A stretch of 11,912 nt of DNA from assembly GCA_031412355.1 (NCBI GenBank), contig JANOCR010000099.1, positions 1-11,912 on the forward strand, in the 5' to 3' direction. The position numbers were made by a program, and so were the translations under genes. The stretch comes from JAENVT01 sp031412355 (GTDB taxonomy: Bacteria; Actinomycetota; Acidimicrobiia; Acidimicrobiales; Ilumatobacteraceae). Positions 5,514 to 11,912 of this stretch are shown piece after piece; within the stretch, counting starts at the first letter, position 1, and every line of letters starts with the position of its first letter. A model generated the notes under the pieces. The model did not search any database and had not been told where the DNA came from. It was given only the letters and a program-made list of their open reading frames with translations.

Positions 5514-6287
5514 CTAGGTGCGGCTGAGTTCCTTGCGGTTGGCGAACTTGGCCTTCAGGTAGTCCTTGTGCATCAGGGCGATGAAGTCGATCGAAATGCT
5601 CTTCGGGCAAGCGGCCTCGCACTCGCCGTGGTTGGTGCACGAACCGAAGTACTCGTCCATGGTCTCGACCATCGCCTCGACGCGGCTATGACGCTCGGCT
5701 TGGCCCTGCGGCAACAGGTTGAGGTGGCTGACCTTGGCCGCAGTGAACAGGTTGGCAGCGCCGTTGGGGCACGCGGCAACGCAGGCCCCGCAACCGATGC
5801 ACTCTGCGGCGTCCATCGCCGCGTCGGCCACGACCTTTGGAATCGGGATGAGGTTGGCATCGGGAGCGCCACCAGTCTGGGCGGTGATGAAGCCGCCGCT
5901 CTCGATGATGCGATCGAACGCGCCACGGTCGACCATCAGGTCCTTGATGATCGGGAACGACGTTGCCCGCCATGGCTCGACCACGATCTCTTGACCCGAC
6001 ACGAACTTGCGCATGTGCAACTGGCATGTCGCCGTGCCGCGTTGCGGACCGTGGGCCTGGCCGTCGATCATCAGCGAACAGGTGCCGCAGATGCCCTCGC
6101 GGCAGTCGTGGTCGAAGGCCACGGCCTCGCGGCCCTCCGAGATCAGTCGTTCGTTCAACACGTCGAGCAGTTCCAGGAACGACGCCTCGTCGCTGATTGA
6201 ATCGATGCGATAGCTCTCGAAGTGTCCTTCGACGTCAGGGCCCGGTTGACGCCAGATCTTCAGCGTGAGGTTGGTCAGCACGTTCAC
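5514..6287 (-). CDS. sdhB: Succinate dehydrogenase iron-sulfur subunit SdhB
   Basis: The 257-residue product carries electrons from the flavoprotein SdhA to the membrane quinone site through three iron-sulfur clusters. The [2Fe-2S] ligands are Cys62, Cys67, Cys70 and Cys88 (DCREGICGTC). The ferredoxin-like half has CIGCGACVAACP (Cys163, 166, 169, 173), then Cys217, Cys223 and Cys227 (CTNHGECEAACP), enough for one [4Fe-4S] and one [3Fe-4S] cluster. The GTG start at 6287 overlaps the sdhA stop (GTGA) and has GGAG 6 bases upstream, so translation is coupled. A GTG two codons later is the alternative start. It is the last gene of sdhCAB and is followed by a stem-loop. Confidence 0.95.
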   Translation of the reverse strand: MNVLTNLTLKIWRQPGPDVEGHFESYRIDSISDEASFLELLDVLNERLISEGREAVAFDHDCREGICGTCSLMIDGQAHGPQRGTATCQLHMRKFVSGQEIVVEPWRATSFPIIKDLMVDRGAFDRIIESGGFITAQTGGAPDANLIPIPKVVADAAMDAAECIGCGACVAACPNGAANLFTAAKVSHLNLLPQGQAERHSRVEAMVETMDEYFGSCTNHGECEAACPKSISIDFIALMHKDYLKAKFANRKELSRT

Positions 6288-8206
6288 TTGTAGCTCCGGG
6301 TGGCGAGGTGCACGGCTTCGAACTCCAACTCTTCGACGTTGCGAAGGGACTTCATCGGGTCGCCGGTCCATTCCCAGGCAGCGACGTGAGCGAAGTTCTC
6401 GTCGTCGCGCTTCGCCTCGCCCTCCTCGTCCTGATACTCCGAACGGAAGTGACCGCCACAGCTCTCCTTGCGTTCCAGCGCGTCGCGGCACATCAACATG
6501 CCGAGCTGGAAGAAGTCGTCGACCCGGCCGGCCTTCTCGAGCGTCTGGTTCGTCGACGTGCCGTCGCCCGTTACACGCAGATCCTTCTTGAACTCGCCGT
6601 ACAGGGCGGGCAACTCCGACAGCGCCTTCTCGAGGCCTTGCTCGGTTCGCTCCATACCGCAGTAGTCCCAAATGATCTTGCCGAGCTCGCGATGGAACCA
6701 ATCGGGCGAGCGAGTGCCCTTGATGTCGAGGTAGCCCTGGAAGCGCTGCGACGCTGCGGCCTCGGCTGCTTTGAACTCGGGATGGTCGACGCCGGGTGCC
6801 GGCTTGCCGAGCAGCGGCGCAAGGTAGTTGCCGATGGTGTAGGGCAGCACGAAGTACCCGTCGGCCAAACCCTGCATGAGGGCGGATGCCCCCAGGCGAT
6901 TGGCGCCATGGTCGCTGAAGTTGGCCTCGCCGGCGCAGTACAGGCCCGGCACGGTGGTCATCAACTCGTAGTCGACCCACAATCCGCCCATCGTGTAATG
7001 GCTGGCCGGGTAGATGCGCATCGGCACCTTGGTCGGGTTCTCGCCAGTGATGCGTTCGTACATCTCGAACAGGTTGGAGTACCGCTCGTAGACGGTCTCG
7101 TATCCGATGCGTTCGATTGCCGCTGCAAAGTCGAGGTACACGCCGTTCTTCAACGGGCCGACACCGCGACCGCTGTCGACGGCGCGCTTGGCAGCGCGCG
7201 ACGAGATGTCGCGTGGCGCGAGGTTGCCGTAGCTCGGATACAGGCGTTCGAGGTAGTAGTCGCGATCTTCGTCCGGGATCTGATCCGCGGGACGCTTGTC
7301 GTCGGTGTTCGTCGGCACCCACACGCGACCGTCGTTGCGCAACGACTCGCTCATCAACGTCAGCTTCGACTGCGTGTCGTCGGCCTGCGGGATGCACGTG
7401 GGGTGGATCTGCGTATAGCACGGGTTGGCGAAGAAGGCGCCGTGTTGATGGGCGCGCCATATTGCGGTGACGTTGCAGTTCATCGCGTTGGTCGACAGGA
7501 AGAACACGTTGCCGTACCCGCCAGTGGCCAGCACCACAGCGTCGCCGGCGTGCGACTGGATCTCGCCGCTCATCAGGTCGCGAGTCACGATGCCGGCACA
7601 CCGACCATCGATCACCACGGTGTCGATCAGTTCGACGCGGTTGAACAGCCGAACGCCACCAAGCCCGATCTGGCGCGCCAACTGTTGGTAGGCACCCAGC
7701 AGCAGTTGCTGCCCGGTCTGGCCGCGGGCGTAGAACGTGCGGCTGACCTGCGCGCCGCCGAAGGAGCGGTTGTCGAGCAGGCCGCCGTACTCGCGGGCGA
7801 ACGGAACGCCTTGGGCGACCATCTGGTCGATGATGTCGACGCTGACCTGGGCCAGGCGGTGGACATTGCCTTCGCGGGCACGGAAGTCGCCGCCCTTGAT
7901 GGTGTCGTAGAACAGACGGTGAACCGAGTCGCCATCGCCGCGATAGTTCTTGGCAGCGTTGATACCGCCCTGCGCGGCGATCGAGTGCGCACGTCGCGGC
8001 GAGTCGTGAAAGGTGAAGGCGTCGACCTGATAGCCCAGCTCTGCCAGCGTTGCAGCTGCCGAAGCACCGGCCAGCCCGGTGCCGACCACGAGCACCTTGA
8101 ACTTGCGCTTGTTGTTGGGGTTGACCAACTTCATGTCGCTCTTGTAGGTGTCCCACTTCTCTTCGATGGGCCCATTGGGAACTTTGGCGTCGAGCGTCAC
8201 GGCCAT
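6284..8206 (-). CDS. sdhA: Succinate dehydrogenase flavoprotein subunit SdhA
   Basis: The 640-residue product oxidises succinate to fumarate with covalently bound FAD on the inner face of the membrane. The FAD-binding motif is VGTGLAGASAA (41-51). The flavinylated histidine is His74 in HSIAAQGGINAA. HPTCIP, ASHYTMGG and GANRLGASALMQG are the expected substrate- and FAD-binding segments. The length and the VGTGLAG form match the single-membrane-subunit (type B) enzymes of Actinobacteria, Bacteroidetes and fumarate reductases rather than the E. coli type. The ATG at 8206 follows the sdhC stop by one base, with GGAG 7 bases upstream. Confidence 0.96.
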   Translation of the reverse strand: MAVTLDAKVPNGPIEEKWDTYKSDMKLVNPNNKRKFKVLVVGTGLAGASAAATLAELGYQVDAFTFHDSPRRAHSIAAQGGINAAKNYRGDGDSVHRLFYDTIKGGDFRAREGNVHRLAQVSVDIIDQMVAQGVPFAREYGGLLDNRSFGGAQVSRTFYARGQTGQQLLLGAYQQLARQIGLGGVRLFNRVELIDTVVIDGRCAGIVTRDLMSGEIQSHAGDAVVLATGGYGNVFFLSTNAMNCNVTAIWRAHQHGAFFANPCYTQIHPTCIPQADDTQSKLTLMSESLRNDGRVWVPTNTDDKRPADQIPDEDRDYYLERLYPSYGNLAPRDISSRAAKRAVDSGRGVGPLKNGVYLDFAAAIERIGYETVYERYSNLFEMYERITGENPTKVPMRIYPASHYTMGGLWVDYELMTTVPGLYCAGEANFSDHGANRLGASALMQGLADGYFVLPYTIGNYLAPLLGKPAPGVDHPEFKAAEAAASQRFQGYLDIKGTRSPDWFHRELGKIIWDYCGMERTEQGLEKALSELPALYGEFKKDLRVTGDGTSTNQTLEKAGRVDDFFQLGMLMCRDALERKESCGGHFRSEYQDEEGEAKRDDENFAHVAAWEWTGDPMKSLRNVEELEFEAVHLATRSYK

Positions 8207-8207
8207 G

Positions 8208-9014
8208 TCAGCTCTCCACGATCCCGGCCAGCACGGCGATGGGGAACGACACATTGCCCACGACGATCAGTGTGGCGAAACCGATGGCGAAACCACGTCG
8301 CCAGCGGTTGAACCGCGGGTTGTTCCAACCCATCGATTGGAACAGGCTCCAGGCCCCGTGGAACAGGTGCACACCGAGGGCGATGTTGGCGACGACGTAC
8401 AGCGCAGCGACGGGAACACGCGACAGCGATGCATCCACGTTGCGATACACGTCGCCGCGGACGTAGCCCGGGTTTGCCCAACCCCACGTGAGGTCGACGA
8501 GGTGCCACACGACGAACAGCAACACGATCACGCCGGTCCATCGCATGGTGCGGCTGGCGAAGTTGGCGACCTCGTAGTCGCGCGGGCTCTGGTACTTCAC
8601 CGCCCGTGCCTGTCTGTTGAGAACGGTCAGGCTGTAGGCGGCATGGACGTGCAGCACGAGGGCACCCAGCAGCCCGAGCCGCATGGCCCACAACACCACG
8701 GTTCGTGGCGCCAGGGGCACCAGCAACTCGCGCAGGAACTCACCGTAGTGGTTGATGTCTTCGGGCCCGAGAAACATCTTCAGGTTGCCGATCATGTGCG
8801 CCAGCACATAGCCCATCATCGCGATACCGCTGAGAGCCATGGCGTACTTCTTGCCGACCGCAGTGCCGTAGAGATCCAGCAGGAACAGCTTCCGCCGCTT
8901 TTTCCCTGTGGTCGCAGTGCCGGTGACGGGTCCGCGCGAGGAGACTGCCTGTGCCATCACCCGTCGACGGTACTCCCACGAGGCAAAAGCAACGAACTTT
9001 CCGGAAACTGTCAT
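8208..9014 (-). CDS. sdhC: Succinate dehydrogenase cytochrome b subunit SdhC (diheme type)
   Basis: The 268-residue membrane protein anchors SdhAB and passes electrons to quinone. Five hydrophobic segments are visible (about 57-75, 105-127, 158-178, 200-222, 241-265). Histidines at 73 (LAHMIGN), 122 or 124 (LHVHAAYS), 171 (VWHLVDLTWG) and 216 or 219 (GVHLFHGAW) fit two b-type hemes, as in the b558 family. There is no SdhD. In diheme enzymes the quinone is usually menaquinone. I prefer the ATG at 9014 because GAGG lies 7 bases upstream. ATG 8957 (MAQAVSSRG) is an alternative with a family-like start but no good ribosome-binding site. First gene of sdhCAB, divergent from hppA. Confidence 0.92.
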   Translation of the reverse strand: MTVSGKFVAFASWEYRRRVMAQAVSSRGPVTGTATTGKKRRKLFLLDLYGTAVGKKYAMALSGIAMMGYVLAHMIGNLKMFLGPEDINHYGEFLRELLVPLAPRTVVLWAMRLGLLGALVLHVHAAYSLTVLNRQARAVKYQSPRDYEVANFASRTMRWTGVIVLLFVVWHLVDLTWGWANPGYVRGDVYRNVDASLSRVPVAALYVVANIALGVHLFHGAWSLFQSMGWNNPRFNRWRRGFAIGFATLIVVGNVSFPIAVLAGIVES

Positions 9015-9042
9015 CGTTTCGCCTCACGCCGTCCAAAGTCCC

Positions 9043-9048
9043 TACACT
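9043..9048 (+). promoter_or_regulatory. Possible -10 box of hppA
   Basis: TACACT fits the TANNNT pattern and would start an mRNA near 9055, leaving a leader of about 60 bases with a Shine-Dalgarno site. No convincing -35 box is seen. The 100-base space to sdhC must also hold the sdh promoter, which I could not place. Confidence 0.3.
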
Positions 9049-9102
9049 CTCCACGTTTGCCAACCAAGCGTTCCCCACCTGTTGGGCGCGCCCGAGATTC
9101 CC

Positions 9103-9106
9103 GGAG
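9103..9106 (+). promoter_or_regulatory. Ribosome-binding site deciding the hppA start
   Basis: GGAG lies 8 bases before the GTG at 9115 and selects it over the upstream GTG at 8908, which lies inside sdhC on the other strand. Confidence 0.7.
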
Positions 9107-9114
9107 AACGACCG

Positions 9115-11421
9115 GTGTCATCACTGTTTGCTGCCGAAGGCGGCTACCAAGACTTCATCCTCAAGGGCGGCGAGTGGGCAGTGCTGTGGCTGTCGGTCGG
9201 CGCTGCTCTCGTGGCCATTGTCGTCGGCCTATTGCTGGCGAAGAACGTCATGGCACATGACGAAGGCACACCGAAGATGAAAGAGATCGCCTTGGCGATC
9301 CAAGAGGGTGCCTCGGCCTACCTGCGTCGTCAGTTCAAGACGATCGGGATGATCCTCATTCCCCTGGCAATCATCGTTTTCCTGACGTCGACGGCGATCA
9401 AGAAGCCCGACGGCAGCGAGGCCCTCAGCTTCGGCCTGGCCGGAACGTGGCGAACCCTGGCCTTCATACTCGGCTGCGTTGCGTCGGGCGCCACCGGCCT
9501 GATCGGCATGACCCTGGCCACCCGCGGCAACGTGCGCACGGCGGCGGCAGCAAAGACCGGCTCGATGCCCAAAGCATTGACGGTCGCCTTCCGCACCGGC
9601 GGCGTCGCCGGAATGTTCACCGTCGGTCTCGGCCTGCTCGGTGCGACTGTGATCATCATCCTCTTCCAGAACACCTCGTCGGTCATCCTCGTCGGCTTCG
9701 GCTTCGGCGGGTCGTTGCTGGCCCTGTTCCTGCGTGTCGGCGGCGGAATCTTCACCAAGGCTGCCGACGTCGGCGCCGACCTCGTTGGCAAGGTCGAAGC
9801 GGGCATTCCCGAAGACGACCCGCGCAACCCGGCCACCATCGCCGACAACGTGGGCGACAACGTCGGCGACTGCGCCGGGATGGCCGCCGACTTGTTCGAG
9901 AGCTACGAGGTCACCCTCGTGGCGTCGATCATCCTCGGTGTCGCAGCATTCAACTCGATCGGGGCCAACCCCGCGTTGGGCCTCATCTTCCCGCTTGCTG
10001 CTCGTGCCATCGGCGTCGTTGCCTCGATCATCGGCATCTTCTTCGTAAAGGCGAAAGAAGGCGAGACCAACGCCCTGAAGCCCATCAACAAGGGCTTCCT
10101 CGTTGCCGGTTCGCTGACACTTCTCGGCACGTTCCTCGTCGCCCTGGTCTATGTCGGCAACGACTTCGACAACGCCGGATGGAAGTGCTTCGGCGCTGTC
10201 GCCATCGGCCTCGTGCTGGCCCAGGGGATCAGTCGACTGACCGAGTACTTCACCGCGACGCACCACTCACCGGTGAAAGACATTGCCGAGGCCGCCGAGA
10301 CCGGGCCGGCCACCGCAATCCTGGCGGGCACTGCCAGCGGCATGGAGAGCGCTGTGTACGCCGTCATCGCCATTGCCATCGCAATCGCATCGGCGCTGGC
10401 GCTTGGTGGCGGCAACCTGCAGTTCTCGTTCTACCTCGTGGCGCTGTGCGGCATGGGCATGTTGGCCACGACAGGAATCATCGTCTCCGAAGACACCTTC
10501 GGGCCGGTCAGCGACAACGCCGCCGGCATTGCCGAGATGAGCGGCGAGTTCCACGGCGAGCCCGAGCGCATCATGGTCAGCCTCGATGCGGTCGGCAACA
10601 CCACCAAGGCCGTCACCAAGGGATTTGCAATCGGATCCGCTGTCATCGCGGCCGTCGCACTGTTCGCCAGCTTCATCGAGACCGCCGCAGGCGAGCTCAA
10701 CCTCGAGATCACCGACCGGCTGCGCGGAGCCTTCGACCTGCCCGAACTACAGATCAACGTCGCCGACCCAAAGATCTTCATTGGTCTGCTGATCGGTGGG
10801 GCCGTGCCGTTCCTGTTCAGCGCCCTTGCCATCCGCGCCGTCGGTCGCACCGCTGGCGTAGTCGTGCAGGAGGTCCGCAAGCAGTTCGCCGACGGCAAGA
10901 TCATGTCCGGCGAGAAGCAGCCCGAGTACGGCCCGGTCATCGACATCTGCACCGAGGCTTCACTTCGCGAACTGGCCACCCCGGCACTGCTCGCCGTGCT
11001 CACACCGGTTGTCATCGGCTTCGGCATCAACTTCCTGGCCCTCGGCGCATTCCTCGCCGCCGTCATCCTGGTCGGCCAGTTGATGGCCAACTACCTGTCG
11101 AACTCCGGCGGTGCGTGGGACAACGCCAAGAAGTACATCGAAGACGGCCATCACGGCGGCAAGGGCAGCGACCCCTATCGCGCCGCCGTCATCGCGGATA
11201 CCGTCGGCGATCCGTTCAAGGACACGGCCGGTCCGGCTCTGAACCCGTTGATCAAGGTGATGAACCTCGTCTCGTTGTTGATCCTGCCGGCGATCATCAG
11301 CCTCAAGGACAACGACGGAGCCCGCTTCACCATCGCTGCCGGTGCCCTGGTCGTCTTGATCGGTGCTGTGATCTTCTCCAACCGCAAGACGGGGACACTC
11401 ATCAGCTCGACCGACAGCTGA
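9115..11421 (+). CDS. hppA: Membrane-bound proton-pumping pyrophosphatase, K+-independent type
   Basis: The 768-residue integral membrane protein hydrolyses cytosolic pyrophosphate and pumps protons out, conserving energy and keeping biosynthesis pulled forward. About 15-16 hydrophobic segments are visible. The catalytic loop contains DPRNPATIADNVGDNVGD (235-252), and the C-terminal part has the conserved GKGSDPYRAAVIADTVGDPF and KDTAGPALNPLIKVMN. At the signature GNTTKAVTKG, Lys498 and Thr501 are the residues that mark K+-independent enzymes; K+-dependent ones have Ala there, with Gly or Ala for the Thr. The GTG at 9115 (VSSLFAAEGG) is chosen by its GGAG site. The gene is divergent from sdhCAB. 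The dedA-family gene begins 12 bases after its stop without a terminator. Confidence 0.95.
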   Translation: MSSLFAAEGGYQDFILKGGEWAVLWLSVGAALVAIVVGLLLAKNVMAHDEGTPKMKEIALAIQEGASAYLRRQFKTIGMILIPLAIIVFLTSTAIKKPDGSEALSFGLAGTWRTLAFILGCVASGATGLIGMTLATRGNVRTAAAAKTGSMPKALTVAFRTGGVAGMFTVGLGLLGATVIIILFQNTSSVILVGFGFGGSLLALFLRVGGGIFTKAADVGADLVGKVEAGIPEDDPRNPATIADNVGDNVGDCAGMAADLFESYEVTLVASIILGVAAFNSIGANPALGLIFPLAARAIGVVASIIGIFFVKAKEGETNALKPINKGFLVAGSLTLLGTFLVALVYVGNDFDNAGWKCFGAVAIGLVLAQGISRLTEYFTATHHSPVKDIAEAAETGPATAILAGTASGMESAVYAVIAIAIAIASALALGGGNLQFSFYLVALCGMGMLATTGIIVSEDTFGPVSDNAAGIAEMSGEFHGEPERIMVSLDAVGNTTKAVTKGFAIGSAVIAAVALFASFIETAAGELNLEITDRLRGAFDLPELQINVADPKIFIGLLIGGAVPFLFSALAIRAVGRTAGVVVQEVRKQFADGKIMSGEKQPEYGPVIDICTEASLRELATPALLAVLTPVVIGFGINFLALGAFLAAVILVGQLMANYLSNSGGAWDNAKKYIEDGHHGGKGSDPYRAAVIADTVGDPFKDTAGPALNPLIKVMNLVSLLILPAIISLKDNDGARFTIAAGALVVLIGAVIFSNRKTGTLISSTDS

Positions 11422-11433
11422 TCGAATCTCGCT

Positions 11434-11912
11434 TTGCTCGCCCTATTCGACATCGAAAGTTGGTTGGACCGCGGCGGGCTCGCACTTGCCGCCGCAATCG
11501 TCTTCGCTGAGAGTGGCTTGCTGATCGGCTTCTTCCTGCCAGGCGATTCATTGCTGTTCGTCGCCGGTTTCCTGTCGTCGTCGGCCGGCGGCAACCTTCT
11601 GCCGCCGCTGCCGGTCACCGCTCTGGTGATCTTTGTCGCGGCCGTGGCCGGCGATCAGGTGGGCTACCTGTTCGGCCGCAAGGTCGGTCCGAGCCTGTTC
11701 GACAAACCGAAGAGCCGCCTGTTCAATCCCAGCAACCTCGCCAAGGCGCATGCGTTCTTCGAGCGCCGCGGCGCCTTCGCTGTCGTGCTTGCCCGATTCG
11801 TGCCGATCGTGCGCACGTTCACGCCGATCGTCGCCGGTGTCGCGGAGATGCGGTACCGCACGTTCGTGACCTACAACCTGGTCGGCGGTTTCCTGTGGGG
11901 CATCGGTGTCAC
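11434..11912 (+). CDS. DedA-family membrane protein (3' truncated by window)
   Basis: From TTG at 11434, 159 codons are open to the window end, of roughly 200-220 expected. Family hallmarks are ESGLLIGFFLPGDSLLFVAG (26-45) and ARFVPIVRTFTPIVAG (120-135), with hydrophobic segments around 14-47, 60-80 and 114-135. DedA/SNARE-associated proteins act in membrane lipid transport and envelope homeostasis. The proposed reaction is movement of undecaprenyl phosphate or phospholipids across the membrane, and the subfamily here is not determined. An in-frame stop at 11419-11421 (the hppA stop) leaves TTG as the first possible start. No Shine-Dalgarno is seen, so translation probably depends on coupling to hppA. 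Confidence 0.88.
   Translation, partial: MLALFDIESWLDRGGLALAAAIVFAESGLLIGFFLPGDSLLFVAGFLSSSAGGNLLPPLPVTALVIFVAAVAGDQVGYLFGRKVGPSLFDKPKSRLFNPSNLAKAHAFFERRGAFAVVLARFVPIVRTFTPIVAGVAEMRYRTFVTYNLVGGFLWGIGV

Noticed and set aside
5027..5527. Plus-strand open frames through the islet and repeat copy 2
   Set aside because: They run out of frame with the GH2 remnant and antisense to the broken minus-strand gene, with no protein-like features.
6288..8156. Upstream extension of the sdhB frame to 8156
   Set aside because: It overlaps sdhA in another frame and is Arg-rich nonsense. The conserved SdhB begins at the GTG at 6287.
6308..8311. Long plus-strand open frame (667 codons)
   Set aside because: It is antisense to sdhA, whose product is fully conserved.
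9447..11510. Arg-rich plus-strand open frame overlapping hppA
   Set aside because: Out-of-frame shadow of hppA. The composition is typical of frame-shifted high-GC sequence.
1..11912. tRNA or rRNA genes, CRISPR arrays, insertion sequences
   Set aside because: Reading by eye found no cloverleaf with a CCA-type end, no regular repeat-spacer units and no transposase-like protein. A covariance-model search would be needed to be certain about small RNAs.

Overview
The window comes from a high-GC bacterium with strongly G/C-biased third codon positions, GTG and TTG starts and probable leaderless promoters. A three-gene, menaquinone-type succinate dehydrogenase and a K+-independent proton-pumping pyrophosphatase fit a free-living actinobacterium, perhaps of the Acidimicrobiia (Ilumatobacter-like). 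That placement is from gene content and style only.

Layout: the last 53 codons of an unrecognised gene (2-163, +); a 213-base gap with a 45-bp palindrome (204-248); a papain-like cysteine-protease-fold protein (377-955, +); a convergent MoxR/ChlI-like AAA+ ATPase (963-2369, -); a divergent GH2 beta-mannosidase-like enzyme (2434-4545, +); a scrambled islet (4546-5423); the sdhCAB operon (9014 down to 5514, -); and, divergent from it, hppA (9115-11421, +) followed at once by a dedA-family gene that runs off the end (11434-11912, +).

The conserved half is bioenergetic. SdhC, SdhA and SdhB form a membrane complex that oxidises succinate and reduces quinone. HppA uses cytosolic pyrophosphate to pump protons. 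The two units are transcribed from a 100-bp divergent intergenic region. DedA-family proteins are linked to membrane and lipid homeostasis, and here the gene appears translationally coupled to hppA.

The unusual part is 4546-5423. The last 97 bp of the GH2 gene recur as a direct repeat 878 bp downstream (95/97 identical, stop codon included). One of the two differences is synonymous and the other a conservative Phe/Tyr change, so the second copy looks like the end of a once-functional homologue or allele. Between the copies lie a 5'-truncated, frameshifted minus-strand gene, a palindrome, and a 59-residue minus-strand microprotein. The microprotein's N-terminus (PEWTDFTPSDPGIT) resembles the conserved N-terminal motif of phage or contractile-injection-system baseplate proteins, but continues into a membrane helix. 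The palindrome upstream of the microprotein is related (30 of 37 positions) to the one upstream of the papain-like gene, in the same orientation relative to the downstream gene. A shared regulon or a repeat-associated accessory module is therefore possible. This is inference: no complete injection system or integrase is present in the window.
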